A stretch of DNA of 11,672 nucleotides. It comes from Urbifossiella sp043733485. Its GTDB lineage: Bacteria > Planctomycetota > Planctomycetia > Gemmatales > Gemmataceae. A model generated the notes under the pieces. The model saw nothing but the letters and a program-made list of their open reading frames with translations. It ran no database searches and was not told where the DNA came from. Position 1 is the stretch's first letter. Each line of letters opens with the position of its first letter. The position numbers and the translations under genes were made by a program. Positions 1 through 6,468 of this stretch are shown in pieces. The DNA lies in the NCBI GenBank assembly GCA_043733485.1, contig JAYTGN010000252.1, forward strand, positions 1-11,672, read 5' to 3'.

Positions 1-3
1 CAT
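1..3 (-). CDS. Possible start codon of a leftward gene leaving the window
   Basis: Read leftward, the first three bases of the window are an ATG. It is preceded by a good Shine-Dalgarno, AAGGA (minus strand, positions 15-11), with a 7-base spacer. That spacing is close to ideal, so a gene probably begins here and continues off the left edge. Only the start codon is visible, so nothing can be said of the product. Confidence 0.3.
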
Positions 4-115
4 AGCTGATTCCTTCAGAGGGAACGCAGGAAACCTGTCCCTCCTGCTTGCAGCTCAGAATACACCCGCCTCCAGCTCGCAGCTACGGGACTGCACCCCC
101 GCTGTCACCTCGATG

Positions 116-144
116 TGGACAGGGCGACGCGGCTTTGGTAAAAT
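116..144 (+). promoter_or_regulatory. Sigma70-type promoter of the tRNA-Gln gene
   Basis: A -35 box TGGACA (116-121) and a -10 box TAAAAT (139-144) are separated by exactly 17 bases. Each matches the sigma70 consensus at five of six positions. Transcription would begin near 151, giving a leader of roughly 14 bases before the tRNA at 165, which is normal for a tRNA gene. No reading frame occupies this stretch. The region to its left (4-115) shows nothing I can name apart from the Shine-Dalgarno near the edge. Confidence 0.6.
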
Positions 145-164
145 ACTTTTGTCAGTCGAAAGTT

Positions 165-235
165 TGGGGATTGGTGTAACGGTAGCACGACTGACTCTGA
201 CTCAGTTAGTCTAGGTTCAAATCCTAGATCCCCAA
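165..235 (+). tRNA. tRNA-Gln (anticodon CTG)
   Basis: A complete cloverleaf can be drawn. The 7-base-pair acceptor stem is TGGGGAT (165-171) with ATCCCCA (228-234), and the discriminator is A235. The D arm carries the GGTAGC loop end. The anticodon stem is ACTGA/TCAGT (190-194 with 202-206) with loop CTCTGAC, placing anticodon CTG at 197-199, which reads CAG (glutamine). The T stem is CTAGG/CCTAG (211-215 with 223-227) around TTCAAAT. The variable loop is short, so this is a class I tRNA. CCA is not encoded: the acceptor end is followed by CTG, so it must be added by tRNA nucleotidyltransferase. The first pair is U-A, typical of bacterial tRNA-Gln. Confidence 0.95.
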
Positions 236-239
236 CTGC

Positions 240-273
240 GGAAGGCCTCGCAAGGTTTCTTGCGAGGCCTTCC
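240..273 (+). terminator. Long hairpin after tRNA-Gln, probable terminator
   Basis: A perfect 14-base-pair stem pairs 240-253 with 260-273 around a 6-base loop (GGTTTC), starting 4 bases after the tRNA discriminator. It is followed only by CGTTTCACC, so the T-tract is weak. It may act as an imperfect Rho-independent terminator or as a 3' processing and stability hairpin. If read-through occurs, the downstream ATPase gene could be transcribed from the tRNA promoter. Confidence 0.65.
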
Positions 274-334
274 CGTTTCACCTTCCCCGCGGCGCGAATT
301 CCAGCGAAGCAGTGCCTGCCCCGAGTGCGAATCG

Positions 335-3319
335 ATGCGTTCTCTCCACGACATCGCCACTCCGTTTCCGCAGGCCGCGACGGCCGGCCTCACCTCCGAA
401 CAAGTTGCGACCAGCCGGGAACGCTTCGGCGCGAATCGGCTCACCCCCTTGCCCCGCGAATCCATCTGGAAGAAGTTTCTCGACAAGTTCGACGAACCGA
501 TCATCGGAATTCTGCTCGCGGCGTCGCTCCTCAAAATCGTCATCGACCTCTTCGAGGCCAGCCCACTCGCCGGCGTTCTCGGCCTCGCCTCGGTCCTCGG
601 AACGCTCGCCTGCGGCTTCCTCCTGCGGCTCCGCGCCTGGATTCCCTCACTGCTGTTCGCCCTCGCCGCGACTCTCGTGGTTGTCAGCGCCGCCCTCGGC
701 GACCTCTCCTATGAGGGGCTCGCGGTCATGGTCGCCGTGGCGCTCGCAACGGGCGTCGCGTTCCTGAGCGAGTACCGCAGCGACCAGGAATTCGAGAAGC
801 TGAACGCCAACAAGGACGCGATACAGGTCAAGGTGCTGCGCGATGGTGCTATCGGAGTCGTGCCGCTCGAAGACGTGGTGGTCGGCGATCTCGCGTTCCT
901 CGAAATGGGGGATGAGATCCCCGCCGACGGTCGCATCGTTCGCGCCAACGAACTGATGATCGATCAATCGCTAATGACGGGTGAAAGCGAGCCCGTTCGC
1001 AAGACCGCGGCGCGGGAGGAAGATCGGAACGAAGGCCCCGACCTGAGCGGCTGCGTCTATCGCGGCACGCAAGTGCTCGATGGCGTGGGGCAAATGCTCG
1101 CCACCAACGTCGGCGACGACACGATGGTCGGCACCATCGCCCGCAAACTGTCCGGGGAGCCGGACGAAGAGTTCGCGAAGGCCGGCGTCGATTCGCGGGA
1201 GGATCGGATTCAGCGGAAGCTCTCGATCTCGAAAGCCGCGACGCCGCTTCAAGAGAAGCTCGCCGCGCTCGCCGGGCTCATCAGCAAGATCGGGTACTTC
1301 GCGGCCATCGCCATCTTCCTGGCGCTGTTCGTTCGCGGCCTCGGCGTGGGCGAACTGCGCTGGCCCGGCCCGGACGACGATGCCCGCAAGTTCCACCTCG
1401 CCAGCATCAAGGCGCTGCTCGGCTACTTCGTCTACATGGTGATCGTAATCGTGGTCGCGGTGCCGGAAGGCCTGCCCATGAGCGTGACGGTCTCGCTCGC
1501 TCTTGCCATGCGCAAGATGACGCGCGCCAACGCCCTCGTTCGACAACTCGTCGCCACCGAGACCATCGGCTCCGCGACCGTCATTTGTTCCGACAAGACC
1601 GGCACCCTGACGCAAAACAAGATGACGGTCAGCCGCGTGGGGGTGGCCGGGGAGTCGTACGAAAGCAGCACGGGCACCCACACCGCTGGACGATTCGACG
1701 CCTTGATTCTGAACGCCGCAGTCAACTCCACGGCGAGCCTGACGGTGAAGGACGGCAAGACGCTCACCCTGGGCAACTCCACGGAAGGCGCGCTCTTGAA
1801 CTGGCTTCGCGCTGGAGCCTGGAGCCAGACCGATCCATTCGACTACCTCGCGATTCGCTCCCAACATCCGGTTCTCTACCAGATTCACTTTTCCTCCGAC
1901 CGCAAGCGCATGACGACGGTGACGCTGGTCGAGGGCCGGTGCGTGGTCCTGGTGAAGGGAGCCTTCGAGATCGTTCTCGATGCGTGTACTTCGTATCGGG
2001 CAGTCGACGGCACGACGCGGCCAATCGCCGAGGTGCGTGAGGCGATCCAGGCTCAAATTCGCGCTGCCGCCGGCGATGCGATGCGAACCCTGGCCTTCGC
2101 TCAGGCCGAGTTGCCGGCAGACTTCCCGCAAGACGAAGACGCGATCCACGCCCGGAAGGACGACCTCGAAGCCGGGCTCACGTTCGTCGGATTCGTGGCG
2201 ATCCGCGATCCGCTTCGCGAGGATGTCCCGCAGGCCGTGGCCGAGTGCCGGGAAGCGGGGATCGAAGTGAAGATGATCACGGGCGATAACGTCGAAACGG
2301 CCCGGGCGATCGGCCGCGATGTCGGGTTGCTCGATGCTCCCGATTCGCTCGTGATGAACTCGGAGGAGTTCAACGCGCTCACGGACGACGAGTTGAAATT
2401 GAAGTTGCCGCGGTTGCGAATCCTGGCTCGCGCCCGCCCGCTCGACAAGTACCGCCTCGTGAAAGTGCTGCAAGAACAAGGCCACGTCGTGGCCATGACC
2501 GGCGACGGCACCAACGACGCTCCTTCATTGAAGATAGCCGACGTCGGCCTGGCCATGGGGATCGCCGGCACCGAGGTCGCGAAGGAAGCCAGCAAGATCG
2601 TCCTGCTCGACGATTCGTTCAGCACCATCGTGCGGGCCGTTCACTGGGGGCGGTCGCTGTACGAGAACATTCAGCGCTTCATCCAGTTCCAACTCACGAT
2701 CAACGTTTCGGCACTGACCATCGCGTTCCTCGGTCCATTCCTCGGCTTTCGCCCGCCGTTCACGGTCCTTCAGCTTCTGTGGATCAACGTGATCATGGAC
2801 ACGTTCGCGGCCATCGCCCTGTGTTCGGAGCCACCGCGACCGGGGCTCATGAAGATGCCGCCGAAGCGCCGCGACGAGAGCATCCTCTCGCGAGCCATGA
2901 TCGGCACGATTCTCATTACATCCGCGTTCTTCGTCGTTGCGATGATCGCACTCCACCTCGGCATGGAGCACGGCGGATGGTTCGCGGGCAGCGGAGCGGT
3001 TTCGGGTGAATTCCAGCCGCTCACGGTGCGGCAGGTCAGCGTGTTCTTCAGCGTGTACGTCTTCTTTCAAATTTGGAATCAGATCAATTGCCGCTCGCTG
3101 TCGCCTCGCGATTCGGGGCTGAGCGGGCTCTTCGCGAACCCGACGTTCCTGGCCATTGCGTCGCTCACCGTGGTCGGTCAAGTTCTAATCGTGCAGTTTG
3201 GCGGGTCGGTGTTCGGCGTCGAACCGCTCGCCCTGTTAGACTGGCTGGCAATAGCCGGCGCGACGGCCAGCGTACTGGTGTTCGCGGAGGTGGTCCGTCG
3301 CATCCGCGTCCTGCTGTGA
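335..3319 (+). CDS. Calcium-translocating P-type ATPase, P2B (PMCA) type
   Basis: An integral membrane pump of 994 residues, predicted to export Ca2+ at the cost of ATP. All P-type signatures are present: actuator TGES (215-218), PEGLP in M4 (377-381), phosphorylated Asp420 in DKTGTLT, nucleotide-binding KGAFE (Lys541), hinge TGD (649-651) and TGDGTNDAPS (722-731). M6 reads NVIMDT, giving the cation ligands Asn818 and Asp822, and M5 lacks an acidic ligand; this fits the one-site P2B group rather than SERCA. There is no long C-terminal regulatory tail. Between M1 (about 55-72) and M2 (about 125-146) lie two further hydrophobic segments (about 77-98 and 101-121) not usual in this family. The ATG at 335 is the only ATG giving a normal N-terminus; an in-frame TTG at 260 lies inside the tRNA hairpin. 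No clear Shine-Dalgarno is visible. Family is certain; Ca2+ as substrate is inferred from motifs. Confidence 0.93.
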   Translation: MRSLHDIATPFPQAATAGLTSEQVATSRERFGANRLTPLPRESIWKKFLDKFDEPIIGILLAASLLKIVIDLFEASPLAGVLGLASVLGTLACGFLLRLRAWIPSLLFALAATLVVVSAALGDLSYEGLAVMVAVALATGVAFLSEYRSDQEFEKLNANKDAIQVKVLRDGAIGVVPLEDVVVGDLAFLEMGDEIPADGRIVRANELMIDQSLMTGESEPVRKTAAREEDRNEGPDLSGCVYRGTQVLDGVGQMLATNVGDDTMVGTIARKLSGEPDEEFAKAGVDSREDRIQRKLSISKAATPLQEKLAALAGLISKIGYFAAIAIFLALFVRGLGVGELRWPGPDDDARKFHLASIKALLGYFVYMVIVIVVAVPEGLPMSVTVSLALAMRKMTRANALVRQLVATETIGSATVICSDKTGTLTQNKMTVSRVGVAGESYESSTGTHTAGRFDALILNAAVNSTASLTVKDGKTLTLGNSTEGALLNWLRAGAWSQTDPFDYLAIRSQHPVLYQIHFSSDRKRMTTVTLVEGRCVVLVKGAFEIVLDACTSYRAVDGTTRPIAEVREAIQAQIRAAAGDAMRTLAFAQAELPADFPQDEDAIHARKDDLEAGLTFVGFVAIRDPLREDVPQAVAECREAGIEVKMITGDNVETARAIGRDVGLLDAPDSLVMNSEEFNALTDDELKLKLPRLRILARARPLDKYRLVKVLQEQGHVVAMTGDGTNDAPSLKIADVGLAMGIAGTEVAKEASKIVLLDDSFSTIVRAVHWGRSLYENIQRFIQFQLTINVSALTIAFLGPFLGFRPPFTVLQLLWINVIMDTFAAIALCSEPPRPGLMKMPPKRRDESILSRAMIGTILITSAFFVVAMIALHLGMEHGGWFAGSGAVSGEFQPLTVRQVSVFFSVYVFFQIWNQINCRSLSPRDSGLSGLFANPTFLAIASLTVVGQVLIVQFGGSVFGVEPLALLDWLAIAGATASVLVFAEVVRRIRVLL

Positions 3320-3327
3320 GAAACGCC

Positions 3328-3711
3328 ATGTCCGAACCGCTCGTTCCGCTTTCCGAGATGGCCGCGAAGTTGAAGATCGGCGCGTTCCACCGGCACGTGT
3401 TCCTCTGCATTGGCGATGCCTGCTGTACGTCCGAGGTCGGGCATCGCGCCTGGGAAGCACTCAAACGCGAATTGAAGGATCGCAACCTCTCGCTCGCCGA
3501 GGGGCCGGCGGCCTGCTACCGCACCAAGGTGCAGTGCCTCCGGGTCTGTACGAGTGGTCCCATCGCGGTGGTTTACCCCGAAGGCACGTGGTACTCCGGC
3601 CTCACGGCGGAGCGCATCCCGCGCTTCGTGCAGGAACATTTGATTGAAGGGAAGCCGATCGAGGAATGGATATTCGCGAGGAACCCGCTGCCGAATGAAT
3701 TGGATGCGTAG
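3328..3711 (+). CDS. Thioredoxin-like [2Fe-2S] ferredoxin
   Basis: A small soluble protein of 127 residues. The N-terminal part runs HVFLCIGDACC, then a helix, then KVQCLRVCTSGPIAVVYPEG, which is the layout of the thioredoxin-fold [2Fe-2S] ferredoxin family (also found as the NuoE C-terminal domain). Probable cluster ligands are Cys27, Cys32 (or Cys33), Cys70 and Cys74. Such proteins carry electrons; the partner cannot be told from the sequence. The C-terminal motif (YSGLTAERIPRFVQEHLIEG and onward) is the usual ending of this group. The gene begins 8 bases after the ATPase stop codon, so the two are probably one transcript. An open frame extends upstream to 3073 but runs through the ATPase gene, so the ATG at 3328 is the sensible start. 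Confidence 0.88.
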   Translation: MSEPLVPLSEMAAKLKIGAFHRHVFLCIGDACCTSEVGHRAWEALKRELKDRNLSLAEGPAACYRTKVQCLRVCTSGPIAVVYPEGTWYSGLTAERIPRFVQEHLIEGKPIEEWIFARNPLPNELDA

Positions 3712-3721
3712 TGCCCGACGT

Positions 3722-5557
3722 TCAACTCCGCAAGCGGAACAAACCCACCGTGGTGTAGCCCTGCCCGCCGGCATCGAGATGGGTGCGAAGGGTTCTCACG
3801 AGAATCGCGAGCCCGCTCACGGCCGACACGTCCTTGATTTCCAAATACATTCGCTCGGTCCGAACGGGGACCGGCGTGAGGAAGCGGATACCCTCGACCG
3901 AGACGTCGCGGCAGGTGCCGCCGATCGGCTTGCCGACCACGCCATCCGAATACTGCGGATAGACCACCACCGCGTTGGTCGCGGCGTGGCGCTCGTCCTT
4001 TCGCCGTTCCTCGACGTTCTGCAACTGGCTGCGGAGTTGATCCAGGATCGTGGGCAGTTCGTCGAATGCCTTCTGGGCGATCTCGTAGGAATGCGGGCCG
4101 AACGTCGCGCCGATCAGGGTGTAATTCACGCTCGGGTGCGTCGGCCGGTAGACGATGACTTCGATTCCGTTTCGGGGGCGCGGCGGCGTTCCACGCGCTT
4201 CGGGGCGGGGCGGCTTCACCTCGGGCGCTTCCCAACGGAGGACGAGCTTCGCCGGGTTCCGCTGATCCACGGACATGCTCCACGCCTCGGCAACGACCAC
4301 GACCTTGTACGGAACGAGCGCTGCCGGAAGGGTCGAGAGGAAGTGGCAAGCCAGAGCGTCGTCTGGATAGGAATCGTTCGCGAAGACCGGAAGGTTGCTG
4401 GCTACCGCGGCCTCCACAACCGCGAATACGAATTGGGAACGACTCAGCGGCGACGGGGCGATCTGATGAGCCGGCATGCCGTGCAGGAAATCCAGACTCA
4501 CCACGGAAGCGAGCGGAGCCAGGTTCCCCGGCATCGGCGTCTTTTCCCCAGGGCCAATCTCCCTGGGCCGCTCGATCCGTCGCGGACGCTCGAACGTTCC
4601 CGACCCGACCGCAACCGGAGCCGCGATCGGTTCGACCGGCTGCGCAGGCGGGGGCTTGGTGCACAGAGTCGACATCCCGTTCGAGTCGGAGTCGCTCGCT
4701 ATGTTGGAGCGGTCGCCGCGCGGTTCGGAAACCTCGCCGTTCGCACTCAGAGCCTGAATGAACGCCAAGCACGACGGGAAGCGGTCGGCTGGCGATTTCG
4801 AAACCGCCCGACGCACCCCGACTTCATCCTCGGGCGAAAGCGACGAGAGATCGGGTTCCGAATTGACGTGCTGATACATCAGCCGTTCGGCCGTCTGCCC
4901 GGAATACGGGAAGCGTCCCGTTAGCAGTTCGACGTAGACCAGACCCAAGCTGTATTGGTCGGTGCGGGTATCGACTTGACCCGTGAGCACTTCCGGAGCG
5001 GAATACCGTGGGGTGAATCCGTGGCTTCCCTCGGCCGCGCCGCGGTCGGGCTTCTTGCGGCGAACCAGACCGTAGTCTCCGACTTTCACGTGCCCCGAAA
5101 TCAGAAAGATGTTCTCGGGCTTCACATCGAGGTGCTGGAGGCCGTGGCGCTGGCTGAGGAAGTCGAGTGCCTCGGCGGCTTCGTGGAGGTAACCGAGCAG
5201 TTCGGGCCGTGGAATGCCCGGCTTCCCCTCGCCCTGGCACACGCGGATTCGATCTTGGATCTGGCAATCGGCCAGTTCCATGATCGTGACCATTTCGTCG
5301 CCGATGAGTTCGACGCGTTCGAGGGTCAGGAGGTACGGATGTCTGATGCCGCGGACTTGTTCGAAGGCGGCGAGTTCCTGGCGATACTGATCGCTGCCGG
5401 CGAGGACGAACTTGACGGCTTTGTGCAGGCCGCCGGGAGCCTCGCATTGCCAGACTTCCCCGAACCCGCCGCGCCCCAATAGTTTAATGAGGTGGTAGCC
5501 GGGCAGAGGTTCCGCACCAGGATATTTCTCGGATGCCTTCCGAGCGTGAACCGGCAT
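3722..5557 (-). CDS. Cytoplasmic Ser/Thr protein kinase with C-terminal PilZ domain
   Basis: A 611-residue protein in three parts. Residues 21 to about 270 form a Hanks-type kinase: glycine loop GRGGFGEV (28-35), ATP lysine Lys49, probable helix-C Glu66, catalytic loop HLDVKPEN (142-149, Asp144), metal-binding DYG (161-163, usually DFG) and APE (187-189). The Arg of the common HRD motif is Leu, making it a non-RD kinase. After a Pro-rich linker (about 270-348) comes a region I do not recognise (about 349-516). The end (517-611) matches PilZ: RKDER (519-523) fits RxxxR, and DVSVEG (551-556) fits DxSxxG, the two c-di-GMP contact motifs. No membrane segment is seen. I infer a kinase whose activity or targeting responds to c-di-GMP. 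The start ATG at 5557 lies just ahead of the glycine loop, as is normal; AGGAT about 9 bases upstream is a weak Shine-Dalgarno. The stop is 10 bases from the convergent ferredoxin gene. Confidence 0.88.
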   Translation of the reverse strand: MPVHARKASEKYPGAEPLPGYHLIKLLGRGGFGEVWQCEAPGGLHKAVKFVLAGSDQYRQELAAFEQVRGIRHPYLLTLERVELIGDEMVTIMELADCQIQDRIRVCQGEGKPGIPRPELLGYLHEAAEALDFLSQRHGLQHLDVKPENIFLISGHVKVGDYGLVRRKKPDRGAAEGSHGFTPRYSAPEVLTGQVDTRTDQYSLGLVYVELLTGRFPYSGQTAERLMYQHVNSEPDLSSLSPEDEVGVRRAVSKSPADRFPSCLAFIQALSANGEVSEPRGDRSNIASDSDSNGMSTLCTKPPPAQPVEPIAAPVAVGSGTFERPRRIERPREIGPGEKTPMPGNLAPLASVVSLDFLHGMPAHQIAPSPLSRSQFVFAVVEAAVASNLPVFANDSYPDDALACHFLSTLPAALVPYKVVVVAEAWSMSVDQRNPAKLVLRWEAPEVKPPRPEARGTPPRPRNGIEVIVYRPTHPSVNYTLIGATFGPHSYEIAQKAFDELPTILDQLRSQLQNVEERRKDERHAATNAVVVYPQYSDGVVGKPIGGTCRDVSVEGIRFLTPVPVRTERMYLEIKDVSAVSGLAILVRTLRTHLDAGGQGYTTVGLFRLRS

Positions 5558-5695
5558 CTCTGAGATCCTGCTCGCTACCGTGTGAATGGATTCGTTCGCT
5601 AAACTACCCTAGGACACGATTATTGCGAAAGCAGCATCAATGGGCTCCGGCAGCCTTCGATTCACGACGGGAATCGGGTAAAAACGTTGATCGGC

Positions 5696-6011
5696 TCAAT
5701 CCCAAAGTCCGGCGAGCTCCTGCCGCAAACGAGCCAGCACTCGGGAACGGGCGAGGTAGACGGCATTCAAACTGAGCCCCAGTTCCGCCGCAACTGCTGG
5801 CGGCGAGCAGCCTTCCACCGCCGTCTTCCAAAATGCCTGCCAGGTGGTGCGATTGAAGTCGGATTCGATCAAACGGGCGGCGCGGGCCGCGAGTACCGCA
5901 CGATACTCGGCCTCGGCCATCAGCGGCACGGGATCCTCGATTGCAATCTCGGCTCCTTGCTCGTCCATCGTCAGCAACAGCGCGGATTTCTTGCGGCGGT
6001 GGTCCTTCCAC
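5696..6011 (-). pseudogene. ECF sigma factor remnant (region 4 only)
   Basis: The open frame ending at 5696 encodes the C-terminal half of a planctomycete-type ECF sigma factor. It covers the end of the region 2-4 linker (KWKDHRRKK onward), an acidic linker, and region 4: TTWQAFWKTAVEG, then AVAAELGLSLNAVYLARSRV, a helix-turn-helix that would contact the -35 element. Region 2, which binds core polymerase and melts the -10, is absent. Sigma-like sequence stops at base 6011, exactly where the inverted-repeat element begins, and I found no region 2 sequence on the far side (6220-6309). The open frame continues to 6103 only because the repeat happens to lack a stop. It lies 138 bases upstream of the kinase in the same orientation, the usual sigma-kinase arrangement in planctomycetes. 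An internal start (for example at MDEQG) could in theory yield a region-4-only peptide. Confidence 0.7.
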
Positions 6012-6219
6012 TTAGGCGAGCGGCAGATAGTGATCGACCCGTTTGAAGGGCTCGTAGGGTGGGCCGGACCGCGACTTGCGAAGGCAAGTCGCGGGAGGCC
6101 CACGGGGAGAGTCTCAGCCGATGCACGTGGGCCTCACTCGGCAAGGCTGAAGCCTTGCCTCGCTCCGGCCCACCCTACGCACCCCGGAATGGGTAACTGA
6201 AGAACTGCCGCTCGCCTAA
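6012..6219. repeat. Nested inverted-repeat element, 208 bases (MITE-like)
   Basis: Perfect 15-base terminal inverted repeats, TTAGGCGAGCGGCAG (6012-6026) and its complement (6205-6219), flank a partly symmetrical interior whose core is the cloverleaf-like unit at 6053-6179. No transposase frame fits inside. The left end abuts the truncated sigma gene exactly. I see no convincing target-site duplication: only a C flanks both ends. It could be a non-autonomous transposable element or a recombination-prone palindromic repeat. Confidence 0.6.
6053..6179. repeat. Cloverleaf-like palindromic core
   Basis: A closing stem is formed by perfect 16-base inverted repeats, CGTAGGGTGGGCCGGA (6053-6068) and its complement (6164-6179). 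Inside are three hairpins: 6069-6079 with 6084-6094 (11 base pairs, 4-base loop); 6095-6104 with 6126-6135 (10 base pairs, 21-base loop); and 6140-6148 with 6151-6159 (9 base pairs, 2-base loop). The fold is tRNA-like in outline (one closing stem, three arms) but is not a tRNA. It could form on either strand as DNA cruciform or as RNA. Confidence 0.7.
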
Positions 6220-6309
6220 CGAACTCCACGTTCGGGATTCTGCGACCGGCTTGTACGCCAAATCGTGCCCCGCCTCAGACCGAGCATGTTGACCTTCCCG
6301 TGTGTACTG

Positions 6310-6437
6310 TGCTGTGAGCGGCCAAGTTTGACACACGAGCCGGAAGCGTTAGCGACGGTTGTTGCCAGGAGCCGATCTCACTTTCCGTCGCTAACGCTTC
6401 CGGCTCGTTAACCTGTCAATTTCGGCCGCTCACAGCA
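6310..6437. repeat. Second nested inverted-repeat element
   Basis: Outer repeats are TGCTGTGAGCGGCC (6310-6323) and its complement (6424-6437), extending inward imperfectly through a TTGACA in each arm (plus strand at 6328-6333, mirrored on the minus strand near 6413-6418). An inner perfect 24-base pair follows: 6335-6358 with 6385-6408, containing CCGGAAGCGTTAGCG, around a 26-base loop. No frame is encoded. It lies 90 bases from the first element and 31 bases before the next gene. From memory, repeats with this CCGGAAGCGTTAGCG core are frequent in Gemmata-like genomes; I cannot confirm this here. Confidence 0.65.
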
Positions 6438-6441
6438 TATC

Positions 6442-6455
6442 GTCCATCGATGGAC
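6442..6455. promoter_or_regulatory. Perfect 14-base palindrome before the 6469 gene, possible operator
   Basis: GTCCATCGATGGAC is a perfect 14-base palindrome ending 13 bases before the ATG at 6469 and 3 bases before the Shine-Dalgarno. The position suits a repressor site or a small leader hairpin. No matching second copy was noticed in the window, and no regulator gene is adjacent. Confidence 0.3.
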
Positions 6456-6468
6456 TTGAAGGAACCTA

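Noticed and set aside
260..334. TTG start extending the ATPase by 25 residues
   Set aside because: It begins inside the tRNA 3' hairpin, and the added residues do not resemble an ATPase N-terminus.
971..2485. A 504-codon open frame on the minus strand across the ATPase gene
   Set aside because: It is fully antisense to a gene with every P-type motif. Long antisense frames arise naturally from high third-position GC, and its product has the biased composition of such a shadow.
3644..4924. A 426-codon plus-strand frame opposite the kinase
   Set aside because: It overlaps a clear kinase and the ferredoxin end, is Arg-rich without motifs, and has no ribosome binding site.
6012..6103. N-terminal extension of the sigma remnant, giving a 135-codon frame
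   Set aside because: These codons come from the inverted-repeat element and show no sigma similarity; the frame is open by chance.
6053..6179. Cloverleaf core as a tRNA gene
   Set aside because: Stem lengths (16, 11, 10 and 9) and the absence of T-loop and anticodon-loop sequences rule out a tRNA.
6310..6437. CRISPR array
   Set aside because: The repeats are inverted and only two copies exist, with no regular spacers and no cas gene nearby.
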